From Bacteroidota bacterium (GTDB lineage Bacteria > Bacteroidota > Bacteroidia > Flavobacteriales > Weeksellaceae): 64,000 nt of DNA. A program made the translations under genes and the position numbers. Of the stretch, positions 1-8,593 are shown piece after piece (position 1 is the first letter of the stretch; the number at the start of each line of letters is the position of its first letter). Under the pieces are notes generated by a model. The model saw only the letters and a program-made list of their open reading frames with translations, was not told the DNA's origin and searched no databases. The DNA is taken from contig JAFAFC010000031.1 in the NCBI GenBank assembly GCA_023423715.1, positions 62,001-126,000 of the forward strand. The letters are read 5' to 3'.

Positions 1-103
1 GCCTCCAAAAGGCAGAAAAGTACGTCCAGCCAATCACCATTCGAAAGGCTAATGTAAATAGACCCGCTTGCGTATTTGCGGTCTTCAATAAAGAATTTGA
101 CAT
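1..103 (-). CDS. DoxD-like membrane protein, N-terminal fragment
   Basis: A minus-strand frame opens at an ATG (101-103) and runs off the left edge, giving 34 residues. The start reads MSNSLLKTANTQAGLFTLAF and continues into RMVIGWTYFSAFWR, an amphipathic stretch followed by the beginning of a membrane helix. I recognise this opening as similar to bacterial TQO small subunit DoxD proteins, the membrane partner of thiosulfate:quinone oxidoreductase in archaea. The function in bacteria is not settled. Only the first 34 residues are visible, so the family call rests on a short match from memory. Confidence 0.5.
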   Translation of the reverse strand, partial: MSNSLLKTANTQAGLFTLAFRMVIGWTYFSAFWR

Positions 104-148
104 GTTTTAAAATATTTTGTTCAACGAAAATGTTTTGCGAAATAAGGA

Positions 149-538
149 TTACGCAAGACTAATTTTTAAACGTTGATACAAAATGTATTTAGGAGGGCTG
201 TTACCTCGATTTTCACTAAGAAAATATGGGGTTTTAATTTCGATTTTATCAACAAGGTATGCTCGGTTTTCACTTCCTAAATTGGGTTCAGAAAACTTTT
301 TTTCTTGTTTTTTTTGAATATCCGAATCTGAAATAGAACTTTGAACGGGCTCACTACAAATGGAAGTAGAAACGTTTGTTGTTTTTACTTTGTTGGTTGA
401 ATTGTTGTGTTCAATATTAATTTGAGAAAGCCACTGTTCTTTTACGGAACAAGGAGCAAACGAAAAAAGTGCAATAACCAACCAAATGAAATTTCGGTGA
501 AATTGAAATATGGGATTATGGAACTTGGTTTTTTGCAT
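149..538 (-). CDS. Small hypothetical protein with one N-terminal membrane segment
   Basis: The frame encodes 129 residues from the ATG at 538. The frame can be extended to a TTG at 577, but a promoter-like element at 547-578 lies inside that extension, so the ATG is preferred. Residues 18-34 are hydrophobic and look like an uncleaved signal anchor. The rest is polar, rich in Ser, Asn, Glu and Lys, with no recognised domain. I do not recognise a function. It is probably a membrane-anchored or exported protein with a disordered tail. It lies downstream of nothing on its strand and is divergent from the DUF808 gene. Confidence 0.5.
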   Translation of the reverse strand: MQKTKFHNPIFQFHRNFIWLVIALFSFAPCSVKEQWLSQINIEHNNSTNKVKTTNVSTSICSEPVQSSISDSDIQKKQEKKFSEPNLGSENRAYLVDKIEIKTPYFLSENRGNSPPKYILYQRLKISLA

Positions 539-546
539 CTTGGGAG

Positions 547-578
547 CAAAACTAGTAATTAATGTTTTCAAAAGCAAA
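547..578 (-). promoter_or_regulatory. Bacteroidota-type promoter for the 149-538 gene
   Basis: On the minus strand TTTG (575-578) is followed after 20 bases by TAGTTTTG (547-554), matching the phylum consensus TTTG / TAnnTTTG. Transcription would begin within a few bases of the ATG at 538, so the message would be nearly leaderless. Confidence 0.4.
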
Positions 579-695
579 GCGTTTCCAAAACCTTAACAAA
601 CCTTAAGATTTTCAATAATTTAATTGAGAAAACATAAAAAAAGACTAGGAAGAAAAACTGATTTTAGTTTATTTTTACAACCAGAAAATTAAATT

Positions 696-1565
696 ATGGC
701 ATCAGGTATTTTTGCAGTATTAGATGATATTGCGGCTCTAATGGACGATGTTTCGGTAGCGGCAAAAGTGGCTACGAAGAAAACAGCGGGGATATTGGGA
801 GATGATTTGGCAGTAAATGCGGAGAAAGCAACTGGATTTTTGTCTTCGCGTGAACTTCCCGTTCTATGGGCGATTACAAAAGGTTCTTTTATTAATAAGT
901 TGATTATTGTTCCTATTGCGCTTTTGTTAAATGCGTTTCTTCCTAAGGTTATTGCAATTATCTTGATTTTAGGAGGTTTATTCCTTGCTTACGAAGGTGC
1001 AGAAAAAATTGTTGAGTTTCTTTTTCATAGAGAAAAGAAAGGAGAAGAGGTGATTGAGGAGGTTGAAGAAGATGGCGCAGCTGCTGAAAAGAAGAAAGTA
1101 AAATCAGCGATAACAACCGATTTTATTCTTTCCGTGGAAATTGTCATCATTGCATTAGGTTCTGTATTAAACGAGCCCATGGCAATTCAGATTCTAACCG
1201 TTTGTGTTGTTGCAATATTAGCAACTGTTGGCGTTTATGGAATTGTGGCTCTTATTGTTCGTATGGATGATGCTGGTTTCAAATTAATAAAATCAACCAA
1301 TGACAAAGGTTTTTTTGCAGGAGTTGGTCACTTTTTAGTGAAGGCTTTACCTATTATCATTAAAGCGCTAGGAATTATTGGCACCATCGCTTTATTAATG
1401 GTTTCTGGAGGGATTTTTGTTCATAATATTCATTATTTCCACGATATGCTTCCAAGCGTTCCATCTTTTGTTAAGGAATTGGGATTAGGGTTAATTGTAG
1501 GTTTACTCGTTGTGCTGATTGTAACTTTAGTCAAAAAAATATTAGGCTCCGCAAAAAGCCATTAA
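696..1565 (+). CDS. DUF808 family membrane protein (YedI-like)
   Basis: The 289-residue product opens with MASGIFAVLDDIAALMDDVS, the hallmark N-terminus of DUF808/YedI inner-membrane proteins. The next segment, AAKVATKKTAGILGDDLAVN, is also typical. About five hydrophobic segments follow (roughly 66-100, 145-165, 167-190, 218-245 and 258-283). An acidic and lysine-rich cytoplasmic loop lies near residues 110-138. Length agrees with the family. The biochemical role of DUF808 proteins is unknown. The gene stands alone, ends in a terminator shared with the convergent hydrolase, and its ATG is the only sensible start. Confidence 0.9.
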   Translation: MASGIFAVLDDIAALMDDVSVAAKVATKKTAGILGDDLAVNAEKATGFLSSRELPVLWAITKGSFINKLIIVPIALLLNAFLPKVIAIILILGGLFLAYEGAEKIVEFLFHREKKGEEVIEEVEEDGAAAEKKKVKSAITTDFILSVEIVIIALGSVLNEPMAIQILTVCVVAILATVGVYGIVALIVRMDDAGFKLIKSTNDKGFFAGVGHFLVKALPIIIKALGIIGTIALLMVSGGIFVHNIHYFHDMLPSVPSFVKELGLGLIVGLLVVLIVTLVKKILGSAKSH

Positions 1566-1571
1566 AAATAG

Positions 1572-1598
1572 AAAGCTCGTTAAAAACGAGCTTTTTTT
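1572..1598 (+). terminator. Intrinsic terminator between convergent genes
   Basis: An inverted repeat AAGCTCGTT / AACGAGCTT with a short A-rich loop is followed by a run of T. It ends the DUF808 gene and overlaps the stop of the convergent hydrolase gene. Confidence 0.8.
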
Positions 1599-2355
1599 AT
1601 TTGGTTGAATCTTGTAAAAATTGTAGAATTTTTGAGGTCATGTACTTTCGTTCATCGGGCGTCGCATCGTTATCCATTTGACTATGGTTGATTGGTGCCC
1701 AATCGATAGTGATTTTGTATTTTTTAGCTTCTTCTTCCGTTGGTAAAACGCCTTCGTCTGCAGGATAATCTCGACTTCTTATCGTGTAAATTTTGGGATT
1801 TAAAGTTCGTGGCAGTGCCATTCTCCTTTGGTCTAAAGTGATCAATTTTTCTAGCAATTCAGGGTGTTCGTGCGCAAATAAAGTGGACATATCTCCGCCG
1901 TTAGAATGACCTATGACTATCAAATTATCAAATTTCAAATCTGGAAAATCCTTTTTCAATTGTTGAATTGTGAAGTGAATGTTTTCAGCGCCGCGTTTCC
2001 AATTCGGCATTCGAGTAACTTTAAAATCGCCCTCCATGGCTAAAAATTCATCTGTTGGAAGTTCATGCTGAATACTTGCTACAAAATAGCCTTGTTGAGC
2101 TAAAAAATCAGTTAGATACGAATATACCAAATAGTCTCCACCTTTATTTTCACCCCACCCATGACTGAAAATAATAGGGATTTTATTTTGCTTTTTTGAA
2201 GTGATCACGGCAACAGGGATTTCTCTAGATCGGGTCGAGTCGTAATACTCTTTCTTTTGGATATTGACAGCATTCTCCTTACTTGGTATTTGATTTTGAC
2301 AAGAACTGATAATAAATAGAAGAGCGATTAAAAAAAGAGACGGTATTTTAAGCAT
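1597..2355 (-). CDS. Alpha/beta-hydrolase lipoprotein
   Basis: This 252-residue protein has a lipoprotein signal with lipobox IISSC (Cys19), so it is probably anchored in the cell envelope. The hydrolase fold shows IIFSHGWGE (oxyanion-hole region, about 61-69) and the nucleophile elbow GHSNGG with Ser151. A late histidine (APINHSQM) can supply the triad His. It resembles the platelet-activating-factor acetylhydrolase/dienelactone hydrolase side of the superfamily. The substrate cannot be read from the sequence. It starts at an ATG (2355) and is a single gene convergent with the DUF808 gene. Confidence 0.8.
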   Translation of the reverse strand: MLKIPSLFLIALLFIISSCQNQIPSKENAVNIQKKEYYDSTRSREIPVAVITSKKQNKIPIIFSHGWGENKGGDYLVYSYLTDFLAQQGYFVASIQHELPTDEFLAMEGDFKVTRMPNWKRGAENIHFTIQQLKKDFPDLKFDNLIVIGHSNGGDMSTLFAHEHPELLEKLITLDQRRMALPRTLNPKIYTIRSRDYPADEGVLPTEEEAKKYKITIDWAPINHSQMDNDATPDERKYMTSKILQFLQDSTK

Positions 2356-2380
2356 GCGGAAGTTTTGTTTTAAAAATACA

Positions 2381-2412
2381 AAATCCCAAGAACGAATCCT
2401 GGGATTTTTTTT
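2381..2412. terminator. Hairpin, possible bidirectional terminator
   Basis: Arms AAATCCCA (2381-2388) and TGGGATTT (2400-2407) form an 8-bp stem, with T tracts on both strands. On the minus strand it lies downstream of the small 59-residue gene and just upstream of the hydrolase gene, so it probably separates the two. Confidence 0.5.
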
Positions 2413-2493
2413 GGAAGGAAAATAATTTTCTTGTCGAAATATTGTTTTCGATTCATTTACGTATTCAAAAAGTCAATTTTTGTAACTTCTTAC

Positions 2494-2673
2494 TTAAAAT
2501 CTTCGTTTTGCAAAACTAGCCATCAATAAAATAATTGAGCTAATAGAGCCTGCAATGCCTATAATTAGCGTGTTGTTGTCGCTTACTCCGGATACAAAAT
2601 AACTCACTGTAATCGCGATTCCTGCAATAATTCCTGCAATAGCAAATGTCCTAATAAAATTTGTAATGTCCAT
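2494..2673 (-). CDS. 59-residue small membrane protein
   Basis: An ATG at 2673 opens a frame of 59 codons ending in TAA at 2494. The start is MDITNFIRTFAIAGIIAGIA and the end is SFAKRRF. Two hydrophobic helices (about 8-29 and 35-53) are joined by a short polar loop (SGVSDNNT), and a basic C-terminus suggests an inside location for the tail. A purine-rich stretch AAGAAGAAAA lies just upstream of the ATG. No function is recognised. The regular two-helix layout, good start context and downstream hairpin at 2381-2412 support a real gene. Confidence 0.55.
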   Translation of the reverse strand: MDITNFIRTFAIAGIIAGIAITVSYFVSGVSDNNTLIIGIAGSISSIILLMASFAKRRF

Positions 2674-3039
2674 TTTTCTTCTTCATTTATGGGTTAAACG
2701 TTCTATTCCATACTTCTTTTCATCCAATTTTTTTGACAAATTGAATGCGTATGATTTCTTAATTTTTTGATTCGGATAGGAGAAGGTTTAGTTTAAAAAC
2801 ATCGTACAATGCCTATATTATTGACTTGTAAAAAGATACAATTATCTCTAATTTCTAAGGTTTTGATTTTGTGTTTTTTAGATCAGAATCTCAAATCTTG
2901 AACGAATATAATACTAATTTTTGTAAAAACCTAATTTTTAGGGCTTTTTGTGATTTATCTCAACTTATTTAGAGTACAACGGGAAACCTATTGTCGAATT
3001 GCCAAAATTTTGTAATTTATTATGATGTTACTTTTCTTG
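2674..3039. other. AT-rich intergenic stretch without recognised content
   Basis: These 366 bases hold no open frame with a convincing start or composition. A 30-codon frame from an ATG near 2811 has no supporting features. I see no RNA gene and no clear repeat. Confidence 0.4.
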
Positions 3040-3348
3040 TTATTTTGAAGTGTTTTCTGCGCTTTCATCTGAATTTTCCTTTGCAGGTTTCAATTCGTCA
3101 AGTTCTGGCGAAGCGGAAACTCTAGAAATAAAATGTACGGCTCCATCTTTTGATTTGAAAATTTTTATCGCGAAGTATATTCCTAAAAAAATACCTAAAA
3201 TAGCGATGGTTATTGCAATGCCCAATCGAAATGGACTGGGATTAGAGAAGTAAATTGCCGCGGCAATTCCCAGTGCGATTAATATGGGAGAAAGAGCAAT
3301 GGAAATACTTGCTATAACCTCACTGATCAGTTCAAATATTTTGGTTAT
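3040..3348 (-). CDS. Small two-helix membrane protein, no ATG start (possibly start-mutated)
   Basis: The minus-strand frame is open from 3393 to the stop at 3040. It has no ATG; the only standard alternative start is a TTG at 3225, which cuts a hydrophobic region and leaves 61 residues. The longer reading has two membrane helices (IALSPILIALGIAAAIYF and LGIAITIAILGIFLGIYF) and then an acidic tail (SASPELDELKPAKENSDE). The best start by layout is the ATA at 3346-3348, giving TKIFELISEV after the first residue and about 102 residues in all. Either translation starts at a rare codon or the start has been lost. The function is unknown. Confidence 0.45.
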   Translation of the reverse strand: MTKIFELISEVIASISIALSPILIALGIAAAIYFSNPSPFRLGIAITIAILGIFLGIYFAIKIFKSKDGAVHFISRVSASPELDELKPAKENSDESAENTSK

Positions 3349-3393
3349 ACTGATAAAGTTAGCTTTATTTTTTACACGATTGTAAATTATTTT

Positions 3394-3413
3394 CTAGTTT
3401 TTCCTAGTTTTTC
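3394..3413. repeat. Perfect 10-bp tandem duplication
   Basis: CTAGTTTTTC occurs twice head to tail. It lies about 80 bases upstream of the first histidine kinase gene, next to its likely -33 region (TTCG 3411-3414, 20 bases before TATTTTTG at 3435-3442). It could be a protein-binding pair one helical turn apart or a slippage product. Confidence 0.6.
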
Positions 3414-3492
3414 GTTTATTTCCAATTTTCTAAGTATTTTTGGTCTTCGAAAACACAAATATGAGCTAATTAACACTAGTTTAATTTGATTT

Positions 3493-4962
3493 ATGATTTT
3501 AATTGTAGACGACAATCAATCCAATATATTTTCGCTGAAAAGGCTTTTGGAATCTCAGGATTTTCCTGTGGATACTGCAAGTTCGGGTGAAGAAGCGCTT
3601 GCAAAAGGGCTTCGCAACGATTATCAATTGATAATTTTGGATGTTCAAATGCCCGATATGGATGGTTTCGAGGTGGCCGAGACTTTTGCTGGTTATAGCA
3701 AAACCAAAGAAATTCCGATTATTTTTCTTTCCGCTGTGAACACCGACAAACGCTTTATTACAAAAGGTTACGCTTCTGGTGGAATCGATTATGTGACCAA
3801 GCCTATCGATCCCGATATTTTGATGTTGAAGGTGAAAACCTACTACAATATTCAAGGGCAAAATGCGGAATTGAAGAAAACCAAACAAAGTCTTGAACTT
3901 GAAGTAAAAGGCCGTCGCGAAACGCAAGTCGTGATGAAATCGCAGCTTGATCATTTCCAGCAAATGTTGGAAGCGCTTCCTCAAATTGCTTTTACACTGA
4001 GCAATACGGGCGAAATTGAGTTCGTTAACCGAAGATGGTTCCAATATTCGAAGTCGGATAAAACCTTTCCAGAAGTTCATCCCGATGATAAAGATTTGGT
4101 GGATGAATTTGGTCGTCAACGAGAAAACCTAGAAGCCATCGCACTTGAGGCTCGAATTAAAAATATAGAAACGGGAGAATACCGTTATCATTTGTTGAGG
4201 ATGTCGCCAATTTTAGAAAATTCGGAAGCGAAAAATTGGGTGGGAACATTCACTGATATCAACGATCAAAAAAGGGTTGAGAAAGAAAAAGATGAGTTCT
4301 TAAGTATCGCAAGTCACGAGCTGAAAACGCCGTTAACAAGCATTAAAGCTTATGTTCAGCTTTTGGATCGTAAGTTAAAATTAGACAAAGAAAGTCCAGA
4401 AGCCAATTACGTGGCAAAAGTTCAGGATCAAATTGATAAATTAAATAATCTGATCACCGATTTGCTCGATGTTTCCAAAATCGAAAACGGAAAATTGAAG
4501 ATGAATTTACAGCCAACTAATTTGGAAAATGTAATTCATAACGCAATTGAAACGATTATTCAGACTCATGACGAAAACAGCGTAAGTATCGAAAGACACG
4601 GTCAAAAACCAGATTTTTTAATGCTGTTTGACGCCATTCGAGTTGAGCAAGTTTTAATAAATTTCTTAACGAACGCCATAAAATATTCACCGAAAAACAA
4701 CAAAGTTATCGTAACCACTTCTGTGGACGAAAACGATGTTAAAATCAGTGTAACCGACTTCGGAATCGGGATTCCCGAGTACAAACAAGATGCGGTTTTT
4801 AATAAATTTTATCGTGTTGAAGAGTCTTCCCTGCAATTTCAAGGTATGGGGATTGGGCTTTATATTTGTGCAGAAATCATCAAGCAACATGGCGGAAGCA
4901 TCGGTCTTTCTAGCATTATTGATGAAGGATCAACTTTTTATTTCACCTTACCAATAAAGTAA
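3493..4962 (+). CDS. Hybrid sensor: receiver-PAS-histidine kinase
   Basis: This 489-residue soluble protein starts with a receiver domain (1-120) whose phospho-acceptor is Asp50 in IILDVQMPDMDG, with Lys103 in the conserved KP pair. A coiled coil (122-155) and a PAS-like domain (about 155-262) follow. The kinase core has HisKA with His275 (SHELKTPLTS), an N box near NFLTNAIKYS (391-400), DFGIGIP (422-428) and GMGIGLY (451-457). There is no membrane segment. A receiver in front of a kinase suggests that it is phosphorylated by another kinase and passes the state on. It lies four bases upstream of the larger kinase, so the two are probably co-transcribed. Confidence 0.92.
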   Translation: MILIVDDNQSNIFSLKRLLESQDFPVDTASSGEEALAKGLRNDYQLIILDVQMPDMDGFEVAETFAGYSKTKEIPIIFLSAVNTDKRFITKGYASGGIDYVTKPIDPDILMLKVKTYYNIQGQNAELKKTKQSLELEVKGRRETQVVMKSQLDHFQQMLEALPQIAFTLSNTGEIEFVNRRWFQYSKSDKTFPEVHPDDKDLVDEFGRQRENLEAIALEARIKNIETGEYRYHLLRMSPILENSEAKNWVGTFTDINDQKRVEKEKDEFLSIASHELKTPLTSIKAYVQLLDRKLKLDKESPEANYVAKVQDQIDKLNNLITDLLDVSKIENGKLKMNLQPTNLENVIHNAIETIIQTHDENSVSIERHGQKPDFLMLFDAIRVEQVLINFLTNAIKYSPKNNKVIVTTSVDENDVKISVTDFGIGIPEYKQDAVFNKFYRVEESSLQFQGMGIGLYICAEIIKQHGGSIGLSSIIDEGSTFYFTLPIK

Positions 4963-4966
4963 ATTT

Positions 4967-7900
4967 ATGGCAGGAAAAACAATCAGAAATCTACAATTTG
5001 GCGTCGGAATGTCGCTTTTGTTGCTTATTGCGACCTCAATTGCATCGTACTTAAGTATTCAAAAACAAATGGAAAACCGCGAAAGTTTATCCAATTCTAG
5101 ACGATCAATAACCGCGATAAAAGACGTTTTGGTGTCACTTTTAGACGCTGAAACAGGAAATCGAGGCTTTCAATTAACGGGCAAAGAAGAGTTTTTAGAG
5201 CCGTATAATCGTGGTTTGGAAGAATTTCCGAAGGCGATTGCGCGTTTAAAAGATTTGGGCAACGACGATAAAATCCAAAATGATCGTGTTGATAGTCTTC
5301 AAAGTTCGGTGCAGAGCCGTATTGGGGTTTTGCAAAGTATGATTGACAAGAAGCGTCAAAATCTGGATGTTTCGCAATCCGATATGCTTCGTAGCAAGTT
5401 CTACATGGACAAAAGTCGCAAATTGGTGGCTGATTTTGTGAAGCATGAAGAAGATGTTTTAGAACTTAAAAATGTCGATCTCAAAGAATCTGCGTTGATC
5501 ACCAAGATTTTCCTTCTATTTTCGTCGCTAGGCGCGATTGGGATTACGGCTTTCCTTTATTTTAAACTTCGAAGCGACATTCTTCGTCGTGATAAATTAG
5601 AAAAAGCCTTGGTTTCAAAAGATGAGCAAATGACGGCGCGTGTTTTGGCGATTCAAAAGATTGCAAATTCCGTTGCTAATGGTGATTATAGCCAAAGAGC
5701 AACCGCCGATGAAGAGGATGATTTGGGCGTTTTGGTTGGTTCTTTAAATCACATGACCGATTCCTTGAAAACGTCTTTTGATACCATTAATAAAAGCGAT
5801 TGGCGACAAAAAGGTTTGGCGGTTCTCAACGAATCTTTGGTTGGGAACAAATCCATCAAAGAGATTACTGCAAAGGCTTTGACGCATTTGGTGGAGTACG
5901 GAAATTGCATAAGCGGTGCGCTTTATTTATTGAATGATGATGTGCTAAAACTTGAAAGTTCGTATGGTTTAGAAAGCTCCATGAAAAACAATTTTAATCA
6001 AGGTGAAGGCATGGTTGGACAAGTTTTTGTGCAGAAAAAACCTCGTGTTTACAATGATATTTTAGAGAAAGATGTGGTGGCGAGTTTTGCGAGCAGCAAA
6101 TTGCATATCAACGGAATTTTGTTGGTTCCAATTATGGTTGGTCGACAAGCGATCGGAATTGTTGAATTAAATTCTGGAAACAATTTCCAGGAAGATGATG
6201 TTGATTTCTTTGCCGAAAGTTGCCGAATTCTTGGGATTGCGTTAAGCGCGGCGAGAGGTCGGGAAAAAGAGCAAAAATTATTGGAAGAAACTCAAGCGCA
6301 GTCGGAAGAATTGCAAGTTCAGCATTCGGAATTAGAGAATTTGAACACTGAATTGGAAGCTCAAACTCAAAAACTTCAAGCTTCGGAAGAAGAATTGCGC
6401 GTTCAGCAGGAAGAATTAATGCAAACCAATGCCGAATTGGAAGAACGTTCGAAGTTATTAGAAGAGAAAAATCATTTGATTGCAGAACGTAACATCGAAA
6501 TTCAGAAAAAGGCCGAAGAATTGGCGTTAAGCACGAAATATAAGTCTGAATTTTTGGCGAATATGTCCCACGAATTACGTACGCCTTTGAACTCAATTTT
6601 ACTGCTTTCACGTTTGATGGCGGAAGATCCGGACGATAATTTAACCGAAGATCAAATTGAATCTGCAAAAGTGATTCAAAGTTCGGGAAGCAGTTTGTTG
6701 ACTTTAATTGATGAGATTTTAGATTTAGCAAAAATCGAATCTGGGAAAATGAATTTGGAATATCAACATGTTCCAATCGATGATGTGGTGAAGGATTTGC
6801 GCAATTTGTTCAATCCGATGATGCAAGAAAAAGGTTTGGATTTTAATATTAATATTGATTCCGATTTAAGTCAAACCATTGAAACCGACAGACTTCGTGT
6901 TGATCAGGTTTTGAGAAATTTAATGTCAAACGCCCTGAAATTCACATCTAAAGGCAGCATTAGTTTAAATATTAAGAAAGATCCGACTCAAAAAGGATTC
7001 GTTATTTTCTCTGTAAAAGACACGGGAATCGGGATTCCAGAAGACAAACAACGCATTATTTTCGAGGCGTTTCAACAAGCGGATGGCTCTACCAGACGTA
7101 AGTTTGGCGGAACTGGACTTGGACTTTCCATCAGCCGTGAAATTGCAAAATTATTGGGCGGGGAACTTCAATTGACTTCAAAAGTGGATGAAGGTTCGGA
7201 GTTTAGTTTGGTGATTCCGATGACTTCAAAACTGAAGGTGGAATATGTGAATAAAGAACAAGATTTAATTGAAACCATTCAAGAAGATGTTCAAGAAATC
7301 AAAGAAATTATCGCGTTTGAAGACGACGAGTTGCCTGCACCAATCGAGATTTTGGGTATTCCAGAAGACGTTCCAGACGATCGAGATTCCATCACAAAAG
7401 AAGATAAAGTGATTTTGATTGTTGAAGATGACGTTAACTTCGCAAAAGCGTTAGTGAAATACGCGCATACTCAAAATTACAAAGCAATAGCGATGGTTCG
7501 TGGCGATTACGCGCTTCCTGCTGCGTTGAAATACCGTCCATCAGCGATTTTATTGGATGTTCAACTTCCTGTAAAAGACGGTTGGCAAGTGATGGACGAA
7601 TTGAAAGGGAATCTTCAAACCAAGCATATTCCGGTGCACATGATGTCTTCACTTCACGTGAAAAAGGAAAGTTTGATGAAAGGCGCAATCGATTTCATCA
7701 ACAAACCGATGGCGTTGGAACAAATGGCGGATGTTTTCAAAAAAATTGAAGAAGCCTTAAGCAAAACCCTTCAAAAAGTGCTTATTGTAGAGGAAAATGC
7801 GAAACATGCAACGGCGCTTTCGTACTTTTTGAGCAACTTTAATATTTCGGCTTCTGTGGAAGAAAAAGCGGAAGATTGTGTATCAGCTTTCATCAATCAG

Positions 7901-8578
7901 AACGTGGATTGTGTAATTTTAAATGTTGAAAATTCACGTGGTGAAGAATATTCAATTATTGAAACGATAAAAAGCCACGAAGGTTTAGAAAATCTACCGA
8001 TTATTATCTTTATTGATCGTAGTTTGTCGAAATCTGAGGAATTAAAAATCAAGCAATACGCCGATTCTATCGTTGTGAAAACGGCGCATTCTTACCAAAG
8101 AATTTTGGATGAAGTTGGTTTGTTTTTACATTTAGTGGAAGAAAAAAACAGCACCGAAGAAAATAGAAAAAACTCGACGCTTGGCTCATTGACAGAAGTT
8201 TTGAGTGGTAAAAAAATCTTAATTACTGATGATGATGTTCGCAACATTTTCTCGCTAACTAAGGTTTTAGAAAAATATAAAGTGGAAGTTGTTTTGGCGA
8301 TGGACGGCAAGCAAGCCTTAGAACAAATGGCTGCAAATCCTGATATCGACGTGGTTTTAATGGATATGATGATGCCCGAAATGGACGGCTACGAAACCAT
8401 CCGCGAAATCCGAAAACAACCAAAATACATGCGACTTCCGGTTATTGCGATCACGGCAAAATCCATGATTGGCGAACGTGAAAAATGTATTGAAGCCGGT
8501 GCTTCCGACTATATTTCGAAGCCGGTGGATACCGACCAATTGTTATCGTTACTCCGCGTTTGGATGTACGAAAGTTAA
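4967..8578 (+). CDS. CHASE3-HAMP-GAF histidine kinase with three receiver domains
   Basis: A 1203-residue membrane hybrid kinase. TM1 (about 12-30) and TM2 (about 180-198) enclose a CHASE3 sensor with the signature AETGNRGFQLTG. A HAMP-like linker, a GAF domain (about 285-425) and a long Glu/Gln-rich coiled coil (425-520) follow. The core has His535 (SHELRTPLN), an N box near 651 and glycine boxes near 685 and 715. Three receivers end the protein: REC1 (about 813-925, Asp864), REC2 (about 937-1050) and REC3 (about 1082-1200, Asp1133). REC2 has Asn986 where the phospho-Asp should be (VILNVENS), so it is probably a pseudo-receiver. It is the hub of the cluster. Confidence 0.93.
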   Translation: MAGKTIRNLQFGVGMSLLLLIATSIASYLSIQKQMENRESLSNSRRSITAIKDVLVSLLDAETGNRGFQLTGKEEFLEPYNRGLEEFPKAIARLKDLGNDDKIQNDRVDSLQSSVQSRIGVLQSMIDKKRQNLDVSQSDMLRSKFYMDKSRKLVADFVKHEEDVLELKNVDLKESALITKIFLLFSSLGAIGITAFLYFKLRSDILRRDKLEKALVSKDEQMTARVLAIQKIANSVANGDYSQRATADEEDDLGVLVGSLNHMTDSLKTSFDTINKSDWRQKGLAVLNESLVGNKSIKEITAKALTHLVEYGNCISGALYLLNDDVLKLESSYGLESSMKNNFNQGEGMVGQVFVQKKPRVYNDILEKDVVASFASSKLHINGILLVPIMVGRQAIGIVELNSGNNFQEDDVDFFAESCRILGIALSAARGREKEQKLLEETQAQSEELQVQHSELENLNTELEAQTQKLQASEEELRVQQEELMQTNAELEERSKLLEEKNHLIAERNIEIQKKAEELALSTKYKSEFLANMSHELRTPLNSILLLSRLMAEDPDDNLTEDQIESAKVIQSSGSSLLTLIDEILDLAKIESGKMNLEYQHVPIDDVVKDLRNLFNPMMQEKGLDFNINIDSDLSQTIETDRLRVDQVLRNLMSNALKFTSKGSISLNIKKDPTQKGFVIFSVKDTGIGIPEDKQRIIFEAFQQADGSTRRKFGGTGLGLSISREIAKLLGGELQLTSKVDEGSEFSLVIPMTSKLKVEYVNKEQDLIETIQEDVQEIKEIIAFEDDELPAPIEILGIPEDVPDDRDSITKEDKVILIVEDDVNFAKALVKYAHTQNYKAIAMVRGDYALPAALKYRPSAILLDVQLPVKDGWQVMDELKGNLQTKHIPVHMMSSLHVKKESLMKGAIDFINKPMALEQMADVFKKIEEALSKTLQKVLIVEENAKHATALSYFLSNFNISASVEEKAEDCVSAFINQNVDCVILNVENSRGEEYSIIETIKSHEGLENLPIIIFIDRSLSKSEELKIKQYADSIVVKTAHSYQRILDEVGLFLHLVEEKNSTEENRKNSTLGSLTEVLSGKKILITDDDVRNIFSLTKVLEKYKVEVVLAMDGKQALEQMAANPDIDVVLMDMMMPEMDGYETIREIRKQPKYMRLPVIAITAKSMIGEREKCIEAGASDYISKPVDTDQLLSLLRVWMYES

Positions 8579-8593
8579 TTTGCTTTTAGAATT

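Noticed and set aside
3050..3253. 67-codon plus-strand frame
   Set aside because: It opposes the two-helix membrane frame, which has clearer protein character.
3499..4119. 206-codon minus-strand frame
   Set aside because: It is antisense to the receiver of a well-supported kinase and has no family features.
6132..6776. 214-codon minus-strand frame
   Set aside because: It lies antisense to the GAF-HisKA part of the kinase; composition follows the coding strand.
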